Source of the DNA: Straminergon stramineum
Taxonomy: Eukaryota; Streptophyta; Bryopsida; Hypnales; Calliergonaceae
Direction: 5' to 3'
NCBI GenBank assembly: GCA_963920665.1
Contig: OY987268.1
Location: 15,750,501 to 15,814,500 of the forward strand
Length of the DNA: 64,000 nucleotides
Within the stretch, counting starts at the first letter, position 1. Every line of letters begins with the position of its first letter. The notes beneath the pieces were generated by a model that ran no database searches, was not told the origin of the DNA, and saw only the letters and a list, made by a program, of their open reading frames with translations. Of the stretch, positions 1-14,153 are shown piece by piece. A program made the position numbers and the translations under genes.

Positions 1-1500
1 TGATTGTAATTGAATTTTGAAGGAACTTTGGAATTTTTCTTTTAAAATTTATAAAAAAAGATTGGTGATAGCATTGGTGAATCTAAACATATAGATGGAA
101 TCTACAAATCAAAATCTACAACTTTCATTTTTATATCAATTCCAAAAAATGATTTCAAATTGAACTTCATAATGATTTTTCTCAAATTGTCAATTCTAGA
201 AATGATTCTAGACGTTTAGGGATTAATACTCTTGTTCTTTGAAATTGCTAATATTGGCTAGATAATTGTGTAAAAAAATTGAAAATGAACCAAAACTCTA
301 CAATGAAGCCATGCATGCTGATTTTTATATTCTTTTTTGTTCAATTTTTTTCTTTTGGTCACAAGATAGATAAGAAACGACTCCATTACCTTAGGAGGCT
401 TTTGAAATTGAAATGGGTTACCTCAATTGAATGAACTTTCAATCTTTTAATCTCTTACTCTATACCTCCAAAGATTGAATAGATTAAAACATATAATTTG
501 TTTGGGTTCAACTAATCTTAAATTAATGGTGAAACACATATTGATTATTAAATTCAAGTGTCTTTTTTATAAGAAATCAAAAGAAACTCTTAACCGTGCT
601 CTTAACAAGAAAATTTGAATTGAACTAAAATGATATCTCTAATATCATGTCAAAATAATAATTGGATTTTTCAATTCAATATAAAGATATGTGGTCATGG
701 GGTTATAGGAAAGCCCCTCTCTTTTTGTAGAAAATTATAATCTAACCAAATTTTGGATGTAAATTGGCACGTGGTCACTATGCTTGATGAAAATTTTTTC
801 TTTGGGAATTTGAGTTTGGGCTTCATGCTTCAAAATACACTCTAAAAGAGCATTTCTATGTTTGATATAAAATGGCCAAACAAATCACATGAAACAATAG
901 AAATTCTGGAACTTTGTATAGAAGTGCAACTCTTCAAGACTAGAATCAAAAAATGAATTTTGGGAGAAATTTTGGGCACAACTTTTGAAAAGTGGAGGAG
1001 ATAAGTTTTCGATTTCTAAAGAACTATTTTTAACATTAGACTTGAATTTTTCAATTACCTTTGATTTAACAACAAAATAAAATTGTTCCTACACAATAAT
1101 TTCTCTCTACTCACATAGAAGTGACCAAACTCAACGTTAGCAATTTCAACTCTAAATGACATCAAATTTCATTTCTTGTTCAAACACAACAGGAAAAGTT
1201 TGCCCTACCTCCGTTAATGCTAGCTTCTTTTTAGAGACAACCCATACTATGGATCAAGTAATTTGAATGTGAGATATGTGGTACAAACAATGATGGTATG
1301 GCAAGTGTGAAACACATTGTACATGAAGCCAAATTCAACAAACAATGCAAAAATGGAATTTCCCCATCAGATTTTGAAAAGTCTACATCACCTTGTACCA
1401 ATCACTAGATGACATCTGACACTTTATTTTTATATATATAAATATATAACTGACTTAAATTATGCCAAATCTGACCCTCATGTAAAATATTCCAGAATGT
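1..1500. other. AT-rich intergenic DNA
   Basis: I see no gene, RNA or clear repeat here. The sequence is A/T-rich with no long reading frame on either strand. Base composition becomes more GC-rich from about 1.5 kb, where the 5' untranslated region of the SET-domain gene probably begins. Confidence 0.6.
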
Positions 1501-1882
1501 CATTCAAGAGAGGGTCTGACGCCCTATGAGTGCACTTCCCTGCCAAACATTTTCACCCTCTTCAAAATTCCAGTACCTTATCCGCTCTCCGGTCCTACCA
1601 ATACCACGGTCATAGGGAAGACCTAGACTCCACGCTCTGCCCTTCTAGCGTCAAACCGCATCTCCGTGTGCTTTGTAGGGCCCCGGATGAGCGATTTCCA
1701 TCAAACCCACCTTGGGGAACTGCTCTTCTTCAATCTTCATGACTGGAATTGAATGTCTGTCGTAGTTTGTGCAGAATCTATTCCCGCAAGTGGATTTCAC
1801 ACTATGTGTGCGGCGTCGAAGTCTTTCGGAATAGATAAGGATTCCTCCGTGCAAGTGATTTTGAGCTCAGTGGTGGGAATCA

Positions 1883-4800
1883 TTGGAGCTCAGTGATTGT
1901 CGAATTGGAGTGGCACTGACTCCGTACGCAATGCAAGGACTTCGCCTGGGCTCGTGCAGTGCCGCTTGTTGCTCCACGAGCCTCTCGCATTTTAGCGGAG
2001 GCCAAGATGTCGTCGCGCGTCAACATTCAGTGGTCGGACCTCTCCGGCGCGACTTCGGCTTGCAGTCTTCAGCTCTTGCTGCAACATTCCTCGCAGATGG
2101 CGCTAATTGCAAGAATAAGAAGGGTCGAGGGTCGGGCTCCCTGATGGCCGCGGTTGCAGGCAGTGTGTTGCAACCGCAAGCTGCCGCGGAAGAGGAAGAT
2201 GAGGTTCGTTTTCTCGCCGCAATTTGAATGGTTAGTTTAGTAGCCTGTGGAATTACCAGCTTCTTTAGGTACTCAAGCATTCTTGACACATTTGCTACAG
2301 GAGTTTTTTTCCTGTCAATTTGGACTTACTCTGTTCCTTGTCGCTTAAACCCTAAACCCTAACCCTAAATCTAGTATCGATCGTGCAAATGAACGAAGAT
2401 GGTTCTGCCGTGCGAATTCAAATTTTGTTCTTTAATTTCTTTTTGCGCAACTTTTTTTCGGGTTGGAAAGTGCACTCAATCCTCTTTATTCTTACGAGCT
2501 GGGATCCCAAATTTAAAACTGGGAACACACTGTGTGAGTAGTTTGCATCAGTCAAGGATAACGTGGCAAGTGTGCATGATATTTAGAACGCCATATAGAG
2601 AAGGTCATAATAAAGAAGTTTGAGTGTTTGGAATTGGTGTCTGGCCTAAAGCCAGCTTTTGCGTTCATGTAGTTGGAGTTGGTTGAACCGGATTTCTATA
2701 GAATGGGGTACATTCGGCATGTGCGCGCTTATGGCATTGAGTTCAGAGAGGGACCGGATGGAATCGGCGTGTACTCGGCCAGAGACCTTCCTTTCCTTCA
2801 GAAGCCAAGGGTATGTATGCTTTCTGGTCACTCTCAGACCTCTCTTTTTTGTCTGTCATAGATCTGATTCTTGATGCTTTCATTGAGTTCACTTAAATAG
2901 TGAATCGGACAGATGAGCATAACTTCAATAGTGAACTTGTAATCATACCTCCATTTGTAAAGATGTAACTATAACGAGCTTGTTGCTATAGGAATGTTTG
3001 CAATGACCACGAATCTTCTAGAGGAGGCACTAGTGGAGAAACCCAGGTGTTCTAGAAAACCTAGTCTCATTACAATTGGAAGGGTTTGCGTTAGATGGCG
3101 TTTCTTCTACTGTGGAGCTGTATATTCTTTGGTGCTTTGCAAAGTACAAGTTAAGTTTATGAAATATAGTTTTTACTTACATGCAATTGTGAGGTGGAAC
3201 TGTGAGGCTGCAACCATTCGTTGCTTTATGGAATGTGCATGCGATTAGTCAAGGCACATTCTCATGTTGCTAATTTTTCTAGTTATTGATTCACTTTTTA
3301 CACAGGTAATTATGGAAGTTCCCATGGAGCTTATGGTGACAGTGAGCACAAAGAAGCCGTGGATGTTCTTTCCTGACATTGTGCCCATGGGTCATCCGAT
3401 TTTTGACATCATTAATTCCACGAACCCTGAGGTACATGGCACAAGGACATTATGTACAGTACAACTAAAATCGTCGTGCCTGCAAACCTACTATAATGAG
3501 CTCTTATGGGATGTGTACTTTCTGTTTTTAAAATCCTAAGATTGTCAAGTTTTAGCACGTATATTTTACAAATGTTTTCTTGAGGTGTTCGTTTTTTGCA
3601 AGGACCTGGTTTCCGTTGAGGGTTGTGAAATATAATGGCTCCGTCTCAATCTCTGTACTCGTTACACGCAGACAGACTGGGACATACGCCTGGCTAGCCT
3701 GCTTCTGCTGGCTCTCGATACCAAAGACAACTTTTGGCAATTGTATGGTGATTATCTTCCTGGCGTTGATGATAGCACGAGTTTGCTGTTGGCCTCTGAG
3801 GTAAGAATAAATTGCTTCGAAGGCATCTTCTATTTGTAGTGTTCAATTTTGGTCCCTTGTATGCTTACAGAGGTTTTAAATGTATATCATGATCCCAACA
3901 TCCGTCAGTGTTTGTTAAGATATTAATAGAAATTTGTATGCAAAAGCCTATGCATTTTCATAGATCTTGGTTTGCTTGTCAGGTTTACATTGTCCTTTAA
4001 AGGGTACCGCATCCTTGTGAATGTCACAGGAAGAGTTATTGGAGATTCAAGATGCAGAACTGGCTGAGCGAGTAAGAGATTTGCAACAGCGAGCTGAACA
4101 CACCTGGCAGAAGTATTGGGTATTTATCTTCTACCAGTATACTTGGGAAATATTCAGATTTACTAATATTATGATCACAGGGTATTACCTTCGGTTTGGA
4201 TCTAAATAGGAGGTGTCAGACCTTGCGACTCGTGCTCCACGATTTGCAGGTGTATTACCAGATTGTGCACGACGCAGCTCTTCTTTCTCCAAAGTTCTAG
4301 CCCCATTGTAGAGCATTGGAATGCGATTCTGTAATCGCCTCCTTCTGCGGACAAGCTGACATCTCCTATTTTGATCCAAACTCATGGTTTCAGGGCAAAT
4401 CGGGTGATTTGTCTGGAACTTGTTTCAAAGGGATCTTATATGATTTCAGTGCTGTGATGTAGTGATGCTTGGAAAATTGAAGACATTGTGTGCTGCAGCC
4501 AGCAGATTCTGTGTTGAAGTTGAGGAGGTTGGCGCGGGAGCCTGGACGGTTTCGATGGGCTCTTGGAATGGCTTTGTCTCGTGGCTTTACAATGTCTATG
4601 AATATAGGTGCTACTGTCCAAGACGCTAACATGCTTATTCCCTATGCTGGTTAGTCCTTTCGACACCTGGAAATCCACCATCATATTCTGGATCCTCTAA
4701 AGGGATGCTTTAGTTTATCCCTAAGTGTCCAAGTTAAAATAGAAGTTCTTTTTGAAAGCTAATAGTCAATTACAGAAACTTTGAAAACATATTTTATTGT

Positions 4801-7800
4801 TGAAAAATGTAGGGCATGATTACTTCTTTCTATTGGTACACTCCTTGAAGTGTTTTCTTTCACTCCTTGAAGTTTTCTAAATGGTTTGTTTCATCTGGAA
4901 GGTACAATTTTTCCGATTTGGGCACTTTTGGGTTAATAGAATGCCAAAACACGGCTTCTGCCCAGTTTATTGCACGTTCATACTCCTCTTCGTTCTTTTA
5001 TAACTGGCCCAGTTATTTGTTATTGCTCAATTCGAGCCCTTTACGTTGGTTGCTGGGTTTATGTGACGCCCCTCTCTGCTGTCTAGATTTGGGATATTCA
5101 GGTTGATTTCACTGTTTGCAGACATGTTCAACCACTCAGTGAAGCCAACTTGTTCTTGTCGATTCCGAAGGAAGGATCGCATGTTGGAAGTGATTATTAA
5201 TTCTGGTCAGGAGATTAAGGAAGGACAAGAGGTATGCTTTGTTATCATGAGAGGTTGCCCTTCACCTAATTGCTAGGTGGTTTTCAGCCATGTATTAAAT
5301 TCAAGAACTTAAGTTGATTTGTTTGTCTCGAAAGGATAAATTGGGACAGGGAGCTTATTTATGTAACTTATATTGTGCCGTGATTTTCCTAATTGATTTT
5401 TGCTTGGAAAGAAGGGTTCCCTAGTTGATCTTTTGAAATTTGTGTACCGGGAGTAACTGGTACTCATCAGTTTGTGTGGTTCTATGCAGATGACGTTCGA
5501 CTATATGGAGCAGAGCTCTAATGTGAAATTTATGGAACGTTATGGCTTCTCCACTCCCGCTGTAAGAACTGCATTTTGAAATTTCTTAACTTTCGATCTG
5601 CTGTTGTGCATCTTCGTATTAAGAGTGGTGCAAGAAAATTTTGGAAATGTTGTGTATTCCCTTATTTTCAGAGTAGCTTGTCAGATTGACCTCACATGTG
5701 GTCCGCTGTGAAACTGTTAGATAGTATTGTGGAATGTAAAGCGCCTCTAACGTGTCCGATTTCGGATCGTGTAGAATCCTTGGGACACTCTGAAATTTTC
5801 AGGCAACTCGAGAATTCATCTGGATTCGTTCTTATCCGCCTTCCAAATTACGGGAATGGAAGACGAATACTTCTACAATGGTATGTATAGCAGGCCTACC
5901 TGAGCAACAGGTTTGACAGTGTTGTTAAACCTTTGTAACTTTTGCACACAGTATCCACATAAGGCATACTTCGATGCATATGAATTTTTTTTGATAGATG
6001 ACCTAAAACCAGCACAAATTCTGATGTTACGGTACTGTTCATTCCCGAAATCAATATGTACTCATTGTGCAAGATTTTCCGAATCCTCTACTCCATAATT
6101 TGAAAACTGATGTTTGCTTGCAGGGACCTCAGAGGAAGAAGACTCGTTTCTGGATGGTGCAGTACTTGCAGCAGCTCGCACACTGCCTACCTGGGTAGAC
6201 AAGGACTTGCCTTACATTCCTAGCACAGAAATGCGGTCTGCATGTGACATTCAACACGAGTGCCAGCAGATCCTTGATGGTTTCCCCACTACTTTGGAAG
6301 AAGACATCAGAATACTCGGTATGCCCCTGCTACACTGTTTCTTCTAGTAGTGTATGATGCACGATTTTGCAAGTTTAATATTATTCAAACACCATTTACT
6401 AGTACAAGCATTGATGAACACCGTTTAGTAAGCTTTTGACCTCGTGTTGGCCACCTGTTGATTGAGTGACTATTTACTCGAAGACTTTCTGATGGTGGTC
6501 CTAATGTGTGCCATGTAAGAGTAATATATTTTTTTCTCTATGGCTCGCTATTTCATCATGGATGGCAGTGAATAGAATGATTGGTGTAACTGGTGGTCGC
6601 TTTAGTTTATGGTGAATTCTAACTTTTTTGAACATGCTGTTTGCCTTCTCAAGGAGACTTTAATGTGGGTCTGTAAAGCATCTTTATCGGTTCCTTTGAT
6701 AAAGGCAGACACAGGGGACTATTCAACTGATCAGATGGTCACACTTACTAGTGCTTTGTATATACGCAGATAAGGAAGGAGAAGGAAGGAGCCCACGCTG
6801 GAAGGCCGCTATCAAGTAAGCACTTCATCTTTCATTCTGATTATCCCACTGGTAGGCTTGGTTAGCCCCGAAATGCCCAAGGTAAGTCCACTTTGGAAGC
6901 TACCTTTCGTTGGTCAGGGTCGGTTTCGTAATAACTAAGCAAAATTTGAAGCATGTCTAAAGTTTGTGAAATTTGTAGACCAATAACTTACAGATAATCA
7001 TAAAGTGGTCTGGGCTTGCTTTGGAGTTGCAAGCTAAGTTTAATCTGTGGTCCTTGATAATAAATGCATTGTGGTCCACCACTTCATCTTGAGTTAAGCT
7101 CTAAACTCACAGTTCTTGTCTTGAGTTACAATCCCTAATCCCACATGCTGCATCCACATGTGTGAGTTCTCATTGGTGTAAGCAAAACTAGGGATCAAAC
7201 TCAAATGAGCTCCATTTTGGCCAAGTTCTCTGTTTTTTGCTATTCAAATGGGTTTTTTACTATTCAAAGGGGGGAGAAAACCCCAGTTTCTTCCCACTTT
7301 ACGATTAACTCCAATATCTGGAAACCAGAGAATTTTTTCTAAGGGTTTCAGTCATTTTAAAAATCTGAAATGCTTGAATTGTAAATTTTCCCGATAATTT
7401 GAAAATGAAATAATGTCATTTTATACAGTTTAAATTTCAAAATTAAATATTAAGTCTGTTAAAACTGACTTAGGGGTAAGGTAATACAGTAGTGGACTAT
7501 CTTAACTTTCAAGACCTATTTTTATCATTTAAAAATTGTAAACTTTCTTCTTCCTTTTGGTATATTTTACTATATTCCTTGAAACTTTTTAAATGATATA
7601 TATTTCGAATCTTATAGTTATGGAAGCAACCGGGTTGGGCGGTTAGGTGTTGGGTCTTTGAGTTCATCTCTGTCCTGCCAGCAGATGCATCGTACTTAAA
7701 TTTCTGATGACTTTCTTATTTTTGGTCTCAGGTACAGGATAGACCGAAAGTCTTTCATCATGAAAATCATAAAATCCTTAGATATATACATGGACAGGAT

Positions 7801-7810
7801 ATTGTACTAG
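1883..7810 (+). CDS. Plastid SET-domain protein methyltransferase, Rubisco LSMT-like family (12 exons)
   Basis: Predicted lysine N-methyltransferase of 520 residues, close to the length of Arabidopsis AT5G14260-type proteins, which it resembles throughout. Exons in phase: 1883-2203, 2673-2810, 3306-3431, 3672-3800, 4030-4119, 4499-4649, 5122-5231, 5490-5561, 5775-5880, 6124-6318, 6770-6815, 7732-7810. All introns read as GT-AG. Residues 1-107 are rich in Ser, Ala and Arg and look like a plastid transit peptide; a second ATG at 1931 is an equally good start. The SET domain begins near residue 108 (GIEFREGPDGIGVYSARDL), carries the cofactor/active-site motif DMFNHS at 319-324 and the catalytic-type tyrosine in MTFDY at 356-360. 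The Rubisco-LSMT substrate-binding region follows, with the family motifs NPWDTLKFSGN, AAARTLPTW and, in the last exon, a conserved tail ending DRILY. The product probably acts in the chloroplast; its substrate is unknown. Exon 12 lies 0.9 kb beyond exon 11 and is easy to miss. Confidence 0.88.
2347..2369. promoter_or_regulatory. Telo-box cluster (AAACCCTAA-type) in intron 1
   Basis: Three tandem units of the plant telomere motif lie in the first intron of the SET-domain gene, about 145 bases after exon 1. Telo-boxes near the 5' end are known cis elements in plant housekeeping and translation-related genes. A regulatory role here is an inference. The short run also fits an interstitial telomere relic. 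Confidence 0.5.
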
Positions 7811-8031
7811 GGGCTTACTGTCTTTGGGCTTTACTTCTCTCCAACTGAGGCAGGCAAAACATCACTTCTGCTGGGCATGCCAATATTCATTCAATGGTAT
7901 GGAGAGTTATTTTCTCCCATTTCATGGACTTCCATTGTTTAGGGGAAGAAAACATGCCTTCTTGATTGCTATTCCAACTGAAAAGATGGATTGAATTTTT
8001 TTCTGGATGATAGCTGCTCATGAAAGTTGCT

Positions 8032-8279
8032 TTAACCCCTCAAGGCCCAAGCAATTTCTGTACTTTTTCACAAGTTTGAACCTTGATTGACAGTATGAAT
8101 TGTACATCAAGCTTATTACATGATGTCAATTGTACTTTTGAACTTCCCCATTCAATATGAATATTGTAATATGAAATTCACTTAGATATACTTCTTAGAA
8201 TGTAGGGAATTGAAGTTATAACTTTGACCTGTTGAACAAGTGAGGCCCAAAACAGGCTCCTTGGGCCTTGAGGGGTTAA
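8032..8279. mobile_element. Short TIR element with TTAA ends (piggyBac-like MITE)
   Basis: The termini are a perfect 20-base inverted repeat: TTAACCCCTCAAGGCCCAAG at 8032-8051 and its reverse complement at 8260-8279. The element is 248 bp, has no coding capacity, and is bounded by TTAA on both sides. The CCCCT start and TTAA boundary match piggyBac-type termini. It lies just downstream of the last exon of the SET-domain gene. Confidence 0.65.
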
Positions 8280-8390
8280 TAGACTAATGATGTGCTTTGA
8301 CTTCATTGCCTATGTCATAGTTTTCTTAATGCAATAAGTTTTTTGTTGCATGAATGCAATAAAGGTTGTTGCATTATATGCTTTGTCATA

Positions 8391-8537
8391 AGGTAGGAGA
8401 TCCTATTTGTGGCACAAGTTAGAAGCTGTGCTATTTGTGCCACTATGTAGTAGTGGTGTACATTTCAAACTTTCAAATGTCCTTTGGTGGTACATTGTAG
8501 CCAAATAGTGGCACAAATAGGGTAGGGTCTCCTACCT
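8391..8537. mobile_element. MITE of the AGGTAGGAGA...TATTTGTG family, copy 1
   Basis: The left end reads AGGTAGGAGATCCTATTTGT. The right end is its imperfect inverse, ending GGTCTCCTACCT. The inside contains tgtgccactatgtagtagtgg and a run near ctttcaaatgt, which recur in copies near 33.2 kb and 38.4 kb. It is non-coding and about 147 bp long. Confidence 0.6.
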
Positions 8538-9625
8538 AATATCCACTCAAGTAGATATAATTAAGAAATTGAAAGAGAAATTAGTACAAGGGATTGTCTT
8601 GTGATCCTTTGGGCAATTTCCAATTGATCACATATAGAATCAAGGACAAAAAAATCCATTCTTCATTGAGATGCTTCTCTATATAGTCAATACTTCACCA
8701 AATTTTACAACGAACTTTATACATTCTAAAAGCTATGAAAGAAAGAAGAGCTATTAAATTGAGGCATATCAACCAAATAGAAGTAATAGTAAAAAAACTT
8801 GGAAATAATGAATTAAAATCACATTTAGAAGGCTTTAGAAGACGTTATAAATCAATTATCAATCTATCACTAATTTAATACCAATTTATTTTCAATCTAC
8901 AAGATGTTTGTTTGATTTGAGAGACATTCAAGTTCTAAAGAGCAATTTAAAGCCAAAATATTGTTGTCAAATGTTGATGAACATGAGACATTCCTTAAAA
9001 ATTTTAGGAGCAAAATTTGCTTAGCAAGGGGTAAAAGAGATGATAAGACAATTGCTTCCACCTCAAATTCCAATTCATTTTTTTCCTCTTTCTTAGCTTT
9101 CGAAATATGTAGTTAGTTCTAAATTTGCAAGAAGGTTTGACTTAATAGGAAAGGTCCAAATAAGGAGTTTTTGGAATATTAGACTATTTTGTCCACACCT
9201 TCTATGTTTGTTTAATTATTGTAAGGTTCTTTTTATAAATTGTCTAGATTTTTGTTGGTTATTGTTGGGAGTCAATAGGGGATTCAAGATTCTCTTAGCA
9301 TGCTTTTTTGGGACACCACATGAATAAAGTATGAATCTTTCAAATATTGAAAATAGGTATACCTCAAATTGATTTTAGGCTCTCATGAATAGAAGTATAT
9401 TTTAGATTCTAGGAGACAATTTTAGAACATGTCACAATTAGGTGCAATTATTGCGTAAATTATTTTTATGTTGCACTATCAACAATCATTCAATCCTTGT
9501 CTATCTAACTAATTGACTTTCTTTAAAAAAACTAGAGGCTTATATTAAAGTCCAAAATTTAGAATAGCAATACATAGTTGATATAGATATGAATCATCTC
9601 ACTTTTAGACCCCTAAAGTCAAGAT

Positions 9626-10867
9626 TTAACCCCTAAAGGTCGAGGCTTTCAAAAAGTAGATGCGCCTTGGTCAACCTTGATAGCAACTTTCAAAATAGCT
9701 ATTGTTGGAATTTGATTTCAACTAAGAAAACAAAGCTTGATAATTTTTGTTTCTACTCCATTTTAAAATTTTGAGAACTATCAAAAATTGAAAGAGTTAT
9801 TGCAATTAAAAGCTCCATTAGTTAGAATTCAAATAACACAATATTGTTTTTCATTTACATTTTCTTTTCTTAGAATGGATTTTTAGTTTAAATTATAATT
9901 AGGTTTTTCATTCTAACCTTCATTTATGGTAAGAATTACAAATCATTCTAATATACAAGAATACTGTAATTGATATAATTTTATTTCCACCTTTAGCTTT
10001 AAAAAATCACAATAATTTTATTTTTCCATCAAATTATCAAAATATGGGAAAATAAAATAGAAATAGAAAATTTATTTTTTCACTAACAAAAAATATCAAC
10101 ATTTACACATCAATTAAATAAAAGAATAAATTTGTTTTGATAGTCGAATTTGACATCAAGGTCTTTGTTGTGGCTATGTTGGGTGTAAAAAATATAATAA
10201 AGAATTAAAATTTCTTCACACTAATTTCCATTGCTACTTGTACTTCTTGGAAAAATTTCAAATAATTTGGATTTCTTTTTTGCTATTTTTACTCATTCAC
10301 GTTCAATTTTGGCAACCAAAATGATAAAAATTGAAATTTCTTACAAAACAAATTGAAAATTCTCAAAGTGATATAGAATTTAGAGTTTCAAGTAATAAAA
10401 ATATAAGATTGTTGTTTGAATGAAAGGCTAAATTCAGCTCAAACAAGAAGTTTGATCATCTTACAATAGATCAAGTCCTTTAGGGATTAAAGCTCTAATT
10501 TAGATTGCACCTTGGATTTTTTTATATGTTTGTCAAGCAAGGTGCTTAAATTGACTTATACAACAATTTCAAAAGTTTGTATTCATGTTGAGCTAGATCT
10601 AATGACATGAGACACTTCCAATTTAGATCATTTTTGTACTTCTTATATGTCTAAGAAGTTACAAAATGGCGATATATTCTACATGAAAAGTATCGTATTT
10701 GAGTATGATATGGTTTTGATATTAAAATGACCTCCTTACGAAAAGTGTTAGTTTTTGAATTTTCAATTCAATGTTGTATCTCTTGCTATAATTTACTATA
10801 TATTTTGTAATGTAAGAGTAAAATATAGAACCATATATACAATCTCTACCAAACCTTTAAGGGTTAA
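9626..10867. mobile_element. 1.24-kb TIR element with TTAA ends (piggyBac-like, non-autonomous)
   Basis: The left end is TTAACCCCTAAAGGT at 9626-9640. The right end ACCTTTAAGGGTTAA at 10853-10867 is its near-perfect inverse, with TTAA at both borders. The interior is A/T-rich with no reading frame of note. It is assigned to the same broad family as the elements at 8.0, 12.4 and 46.8 kb on termini alone. The assignment is less certain than for those because only about 14 bases match. Confidence 0.45.
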
Positions 10868-12413
10868 TAGATAACAACATGGAAAAATGAAGGTTTCTAT
10901 TTAAAAGTGAATTTGAACAATGTTTAAGAAAATAATTTATGGTTTTGTTTCTCAATTTTGAAGGTCCTATGGATTGTGTATAAAAAATGAATTCAAATGG
11001 TAGCTTGTGGTCCTAAATTAGGTCAAGGCTCCTTAATTGGTCATCATAGTCAATGGAAGGAGTTTTTTTGTACATTAATAATGGGCTAATTTTGTAGCAT
11101 TAGGTTAAAAAAACTTAGATTTCCAATATCCTTATAAAAATTTCCATTATAACATGGAGGTGTTGTTCCATAAGAATATTTATTGGTTGGATTACCTTAA
11201 CCTCTCAATGCTTGCTATCCATTCATCCAACAATTAGAGCTATCAACTACTAATTGATTTTGGAGAATATTTATTAGATATCATAATTGTGTGCTTTTTA
11301 GTAGTGCTTTTTGGAGGCAAGAGACTTTGATGATTCTTCTTGGATTCATATTTGAATCTCAAAATTTTCAATTTTGTAGTTCTCCAATATCCTTCACAAA
11401 AATAAAATATTCATCCATGCATTAAATTTTGATATGGAAATTACCAAGTTATTTTTATAAATCCACATTTATGTTGAAATATTAGATAATAAAAAAGTAC
11501 TTGTTGTACATTTGATTTAAATTTCTAAAAGTGGAATTTCGAAATGGAAAAAATCCATTTAGAACATTGATGAATTTGAAAATTATGAATGAGAAATTAT
11601 GGATGATCCTAATGAAACTTAGACAAAACTTAGATGTGTTGTTAAATATGTATTTTATAACCTTTTTTAGAGATTTTTTTTAAAGAAATTAATAAATTTA
11701 GGTATTTTTCAAGTTAATTTGGAAGCATTTCCCATGAATAAATCACCCAAAATACACTTTTTTCTCACACAAATATATTTACAATTGGCTAAATTTCTCC
11801 GTCTATTATTAGTAAGAAAATCCATGCAATATCATTTCCTTCCTTTGAAATGAAAATTTTAAAGTTTCAATAATGTTGTATACTTTGTTCTCATTTCTCT
11901 ATCAAAATGGTGAGGTAATTTCAATTTTACTTTGCAATGTACCTATACTGAGATAATCTATTTTTTATTACTCCGTAATAAATTAAATTGTAAATAAAAT
12001 ATATTGTTCCCTTAAAGAGAAGTCCAAGGATTGATAGCAATTAAAAAGTGGTTGTACAAGTTAAAAAGGATTAAATTATATTCTTCAAAATGCACTTAAT
12101 GATTCTAGGTTGATGCTTTGATTCATGTCAAGTTAAAACATACTTCATACCCATTACTTAAAATAATTTGAAATGAAGATTGTTTTTTCAATTTCAATTT
12201 GAAAAGTATAGAATATTTAATTCAAGATTTTTATTTATCAAATGTTATGCCAAACTACCAATAACAGTTTAATTTATACAAGGTGTATTGGGTTACCAAC
12301 TATCTTTAAAATAAATATATTACAAAATGAATTGAATGAAAATTGAAAAATGTCTCTCTAAAGTTGTTGGAATTTAATCATTAATAGAAGATTTTTTCAA
12401 TAAGTTTTTTCTT
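10868..12413. other. AT-rich intergenic DNA
   Basis: No gene or structured repeat was recognised between the two TTAA-bounded elements. There are only short A/T-rich runs. Confidence 0.5.
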
Positions 12414-13359
12414 TTAACCCCTAAATGAATTTGACTATGTTTTCACCAAAAACACTCCCAAACTGCCATTTCTAGTTCAAATACCAAATTTTAGAAAAAG
12501 AAACAATTTTGGACACATGTAATTGTAGTATTTTCAGTACATTGGTTTGAGAAGATGTGAAAAAAATTTCAGAAATTTCCACCACGTACATTGCAAGATA
12601 TTAGCGTTTGAATGGACAAAAATCCTTTGGTTAAGGGCCTTGCAAAAAAAATGGGCAACTACACTTCACAAGGTTACATTTTTAGGAAAAAAATACCCAA
12701 AATGGTTGTACTTCTTTGGATTCATTTTTCAAGGCAATTTGGCTACATGCTTGAAAAAAATTCAAATCATTTGGAATTGTACAACATATAGGAAAAAAAT
12801 AGTAAGTAGAAAGAGGTAGAGAATGATTCAAATTACTAAATTGTTAAGTATTTAATTATGGAATTGAAAAATGCCAATTCCGATGGTTATAATGTTGTAG
12901 CTAACAATCTACATCATATGATTTTATTTTTTCCAAAAATATTGAAAATTGAGTTAAATGAAGGACTTCACAGTTGTTTTTTCGAGTAGAGAATCCATAA
13001 CTAACCACAAACTAAAACTCCTCATAACTTTCATTTCATGAATCAAAATTGAATGATTCAAATCTTCTATGTATATATAAATCTAGAAAACCAATTTCAA
13101 ATTTTTCTTTCTTAAAAAGTGATTTTTCAAGATTTTTTGGAAGGCTGCCCCAGTTGCCCACCAAGCAATAAAAATGACATCATACAATAACTTTTGAACC
13201 ATGTAACCATAAGCTATGAACATTGTTGGACCTAAAAGCTACTCCTCGGGCACATGTTGTGTGAAAATTTCAAATAAAAAGAATAAAAACTCCATTTGTA
13301 GTGAGTTGCTCAAAATCACTATGTTGCCCCAAAATGTAGTTTGGGCATTTAGGGGTTAA
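12414..13359. mobile_element. 0.95-kb TTAA-bounded TIR element (piggyBac-like, non-autonomous)
   Basis: The left end TTAACCCCTAAATG and the right end CATTTAGGGGTTAA are perfect inverses. The interior is homologous, in opposite orientation, to the element at 46.8-47.7 kb. Both share a block reading tgtggaaaaaatttcagaaa or close to it, followed by attgcaagatat, and both have the same AAAAACACTC and TGCCATTT runs just inside one end. Two diverged full-length copies sharing ends and interior make a real transposon family. A short open frame inside (12547-12819) is not supported as a protein. Confidence 0.7.
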
Positions 13360-14043
13360 GATACTTGCAACAATATCATGTTGCACTTGCATTACTTGAT
13401 AACAATATGTGGTACATTGATGACGAACAAAAGTGTATTGCAATAAAAATCATTCCTTCTTTAGGCTCTTGTTTTATACAAAATATGATAAAAAATTGAC
13501 TTCTTGAATAATAATATGTTTTGAAATTTGAAATCTTCAATACAACTGCAAGACAATTTGACATAATGTGATAACACTTAGAAATTCAATTTTCACTAAA
13601 ATGAATAATTAAGATAATATTTAATATTTAATAGAACTTTTCATTACTATTGTGTAATACTTCACGAGTTTTTAAAAAGGACTTTGAACATCAAACTTAT
13701 CATTGTTCTACAACTACTACCTTTTAAAATATTTACAAGGTAAATCAGAAATGTCACAATTGCATTTTTGGCTTGAAATCTTCACTTTTCATGCTCAGAT
13801 GAATATTCCATAGTATCTCTATCATTAATAAACAGGTACCATACAAAAACTAAACACTTCTTGTTGTGAAATTAAACCATCATTTTTGTATGATCTGCTT
13901 TAGTATTAATTGACTCAAATTAGAACTACAATTTAACTTTATCAAATTATAGATTTGCTAGAAACTATATCTTATAATAGCATCCATAAATAAATGGACT
14001 AAGAAAATTTTCATTGTAAATAAATAATTACAATATTTGTATT

Positions 14044-14062
14044 TATATATATATATATATAT
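14044..14062. repeat. (TA)n microsatellite
   Basis: A short uninterrupted TA dinucleotide run lies about 90 bases beyond the stop codon of the armadillo-repeat gene. It probably falls in or just after its 3' untranslated region. Confidence 0.85.
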
Positions 14063-14153
14063 AAGGTCATTCATGTTGGAAGTTTTATGAAAATGACGAA
14101 GTGTAAAATAAAATCTACTACTTACTTGTACAAAGGCTTGATCTAAATTCATC

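Noticed and set aside
2347..2369. Telomere end or chromosome terminus
   Set aside because: Only about three units are present, and they lie inside an intron flanked by unique coding sequence. A telo-box or interstitial relic is the better reading.
12547..12819. 90-residue frame as a transposase
   Set aside because: It lies inside a TTAA-bounded element. Its counterpart in the second copy is on a different length and frame layout, so it is not a conserved protein.
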